This document shows, piece after piece, positions 62,941-64,000 of a stretch of 64,000 bases of DNA. The stretch spans positions 6,103,634 through 6,167,633 of the forward strand of contig OY747712.1 of assembly GCA_963556495.2 (NCBI GenBank), in the 5' to 3' direction. The notes below the pieces were generated by a model, which was not told where the DNA came from, ran no database searches, and saw only the letters and a program-made list of their open reading frames with translations. A program made the translations under genes and the position numbers. Position 1 is the first letter of the stretch; each line of letters opens with the position of its first letter. This DNA is from Valencia hispanica. Its lineage: Eukaryota; Chordata; Actinopteri; Cyprinodontiformes; Valenciidae.

Positions 62941-64000
62941 ATGGAGCAGAATCAGCTGGACCGAGAAACCTTCTCCTGTTCGATCTGTCTGGATCTACTG
63001 AAGGATCCCGTGACTATTCCCTGTGGACACAGCTACTGCATGAAGTGTATTAAGAGTTTCTGGGATGAAGGTGAGCAGAAGAAAAGCTGCCACTGTCCTC
63101 AGTGCAGGCAGAGCTTTACACCGAGGCCTGTCCTGCAGAAGAACACAATGTTAGCAGCTGTAGTGGAGCAGATGAAGAAGACTGGACTCCAAGCTGCTCC
63201 TGCTGATCACTGCTATGCTGGACCTGAAGACGTGGCCTGTGATTTCTGCACTGGAAGAAAACTGAAAGCCACTAAGTCCTGTTTAGTCTGTCTGGCCTCT
63301 TACTGTGAGAAACACCTTCAGCCTCATCATGATGTGGCTCCCTTAAAGAAACACAAGCTAGCGGAGCCCTCCAAGAACCTCCAGGAGAACATCTGCTCTT
63401 GTCATGGTGAGGTGATGAAGATGTTCTGCCGCACTGATCAGACGTGTATCTGTTATCTCTGCTCTGTGGAGCAACATAGAGGCCACGACACAGTCTCAGC
63501 TGCAGCAGAAAGGACTAAGAGGCAGAGAGAGCTGGAGATGAGACAGAAGAAAATCCAGCAGGTGCTTCAGGACAAAGAGAAGAATGTGAAGCTGCTTCAG
63601 CAGGAGGTAGAGGCCATCAATCAGTCTGCTGATAAAACAGTGGAGGACAATGAGAAGATCTTCACTCAGCTGATCCGTCTCCTCCAGAAAAGAAGCTCTG
63701 ATGTGAAGCAGCAGATCAGATCCCAGCAGGAAACTGAAGTGAGTCGAGTCAAAGAGCTTCAGGAGAAGCTGGAGCAGGAGATCAGTGAGCTGAAGAGGAA
63801 AGACGCTGAGCTGAAGCAGCTCTCAGACACAGAGGATCACAACCAGTTTCTCCACAGCTTCCCCTCACTGTCAGCACTCAGTGAGTCTACACACTCATCC
63901 AGCATCAACATCCGTCCTCTGAGACACTTTGAGGACGTGACAGCAGCTGTGTCAGAGCTCAGAGATCAGCTACAGGACATCCTGAGAGACACAAGGACAA
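62941..64000 (+). CDS. TRIM16-like/finTRIM E3 ligase, copy 4 (cut by window end)
   Basis: The frame from ATG at 62941 stays open for 353 codons to the window edge. The RING is intact (C13, C16, C28, H30, C33, C36, C52, C55). A B-box-like region matches copies 1-3 (CDFCTGRKLKATKSCLVC). B-box 2 is complete with an R-to-C change next to the ligand histidine (CSCHGEVMKMFC). The coiled coil begins like its sisters, with its own variant (MRQKKIQQVLQDKEKNVKLL), then enters the shared near-identical block. The PRY-SPRY part lies outside the window, so integrity of the gene is unknown. Confidence 0.93.
   Translation, partial: MEQNQLDRETFSCSICLDLLKDPVTIPCGHSYCMKCIKSFWDEGEQKKSCHCPQCRQSFTPRPVLQKNTMLAAVVEQMKKTGLQAAPADHCYAGPEDVACDFCTGRKLKATKSCLVCLASYCEKHLQPHHDVAPLKKHKLAEPSKNLQENICSCHGEVMKMFCRTDQTCICYLCSVEQHRGHDTVSAAAERTKRQRELEMRQKKIQQVLQDKEKNVKLLQQEVEAINQSADKTVEDNEKIFTQLIRLLQKRSSDVKQQIRSQQETEVSRVKELQEKLEQEISELKRKDAELKQLSDTEDHNQFLHSFPSLSALSESTHSSSINIRPLRHFEDVTAAVSELRDQLQDILRDTRT

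Overview
The window is a piece of a teleost fish nuclear genome. The evidence is GT-AG introns, vertebrate genes with fish-like divergence, tRNA-derived SINEs, Tc1, L2/CR1, RTE and I-type retroelements of the kinds common in fish, and a tandem family of intronless RING/B-box/coiled-coil/B30.2 genes of the TRIM16-like/finTRIM type that is expanded in fish. A percomorph is likely, but I cannot name the species from sequence alone. All calls are by eye from sequence and remembered family features; no alignment or search was run.

Region 1 (1-25.2 kb) is the conserved-gene half. RANBP9 (+) enters from the left, and its last four coding exons end at 7519. NOL7 (-), eight coding exons, lies tail-to-tail with it (13351-17153). 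An ependymin-related gene (epdr1-like, +, three coding exons, 19917-25125) lies head-to-head with NOL7. Without a 2.6-kb I-type LINE inserted between them, the NOL7 and epdr1 start codons would be only about 190 bp apart, so the two genes probably shared a bidirectional promoter. The last RANBP9 intron holds a dead Tc1 transposon embedded in a 33-bp minisatellite. The epdr1 introns hold a nested palindromic element and a 1.2-kb fold-back element.

Region 2 (25.2-31.4 kb) has no recognisable host gene. It contains a roughly 3.6-kb segment bounded by about 400-bp inverted repeats, then an LTR-like tract with a partly duplicated polyadenylation/U5 block.

Region 3 (31.4-64 kb) is a tandem array of four same-strand TRIM genes (starts at 31429, 47663, 57039 and 62941; the last is cut by the window end), separated by dense retroelement debris: L2/CR1 LINEs, including a nearly full-length one with an esterase-type ORF1, RTE fragments, a SINE, several copies of one LTR family and small fold-back elements. 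The TRIM copies share a 340-bp coiled-coil block that looks almost identical at the nucleotide level, while their RING/B-box and B30.2 ends differ. This suggests gene conversion combined with diversification. One copy has lost most of B-box 2. Three copies share a conserved proximal 5' block, and the first does not.

The host genes are not a pathway together. RANBP9 (CTLH E3 ligase scaffold), NOL7 (nucleolar) and epdr1 (secreted) are ordinary neighbours, and the TRIM array is a fast-evolving, presumably immune, E3 ligase cluster.
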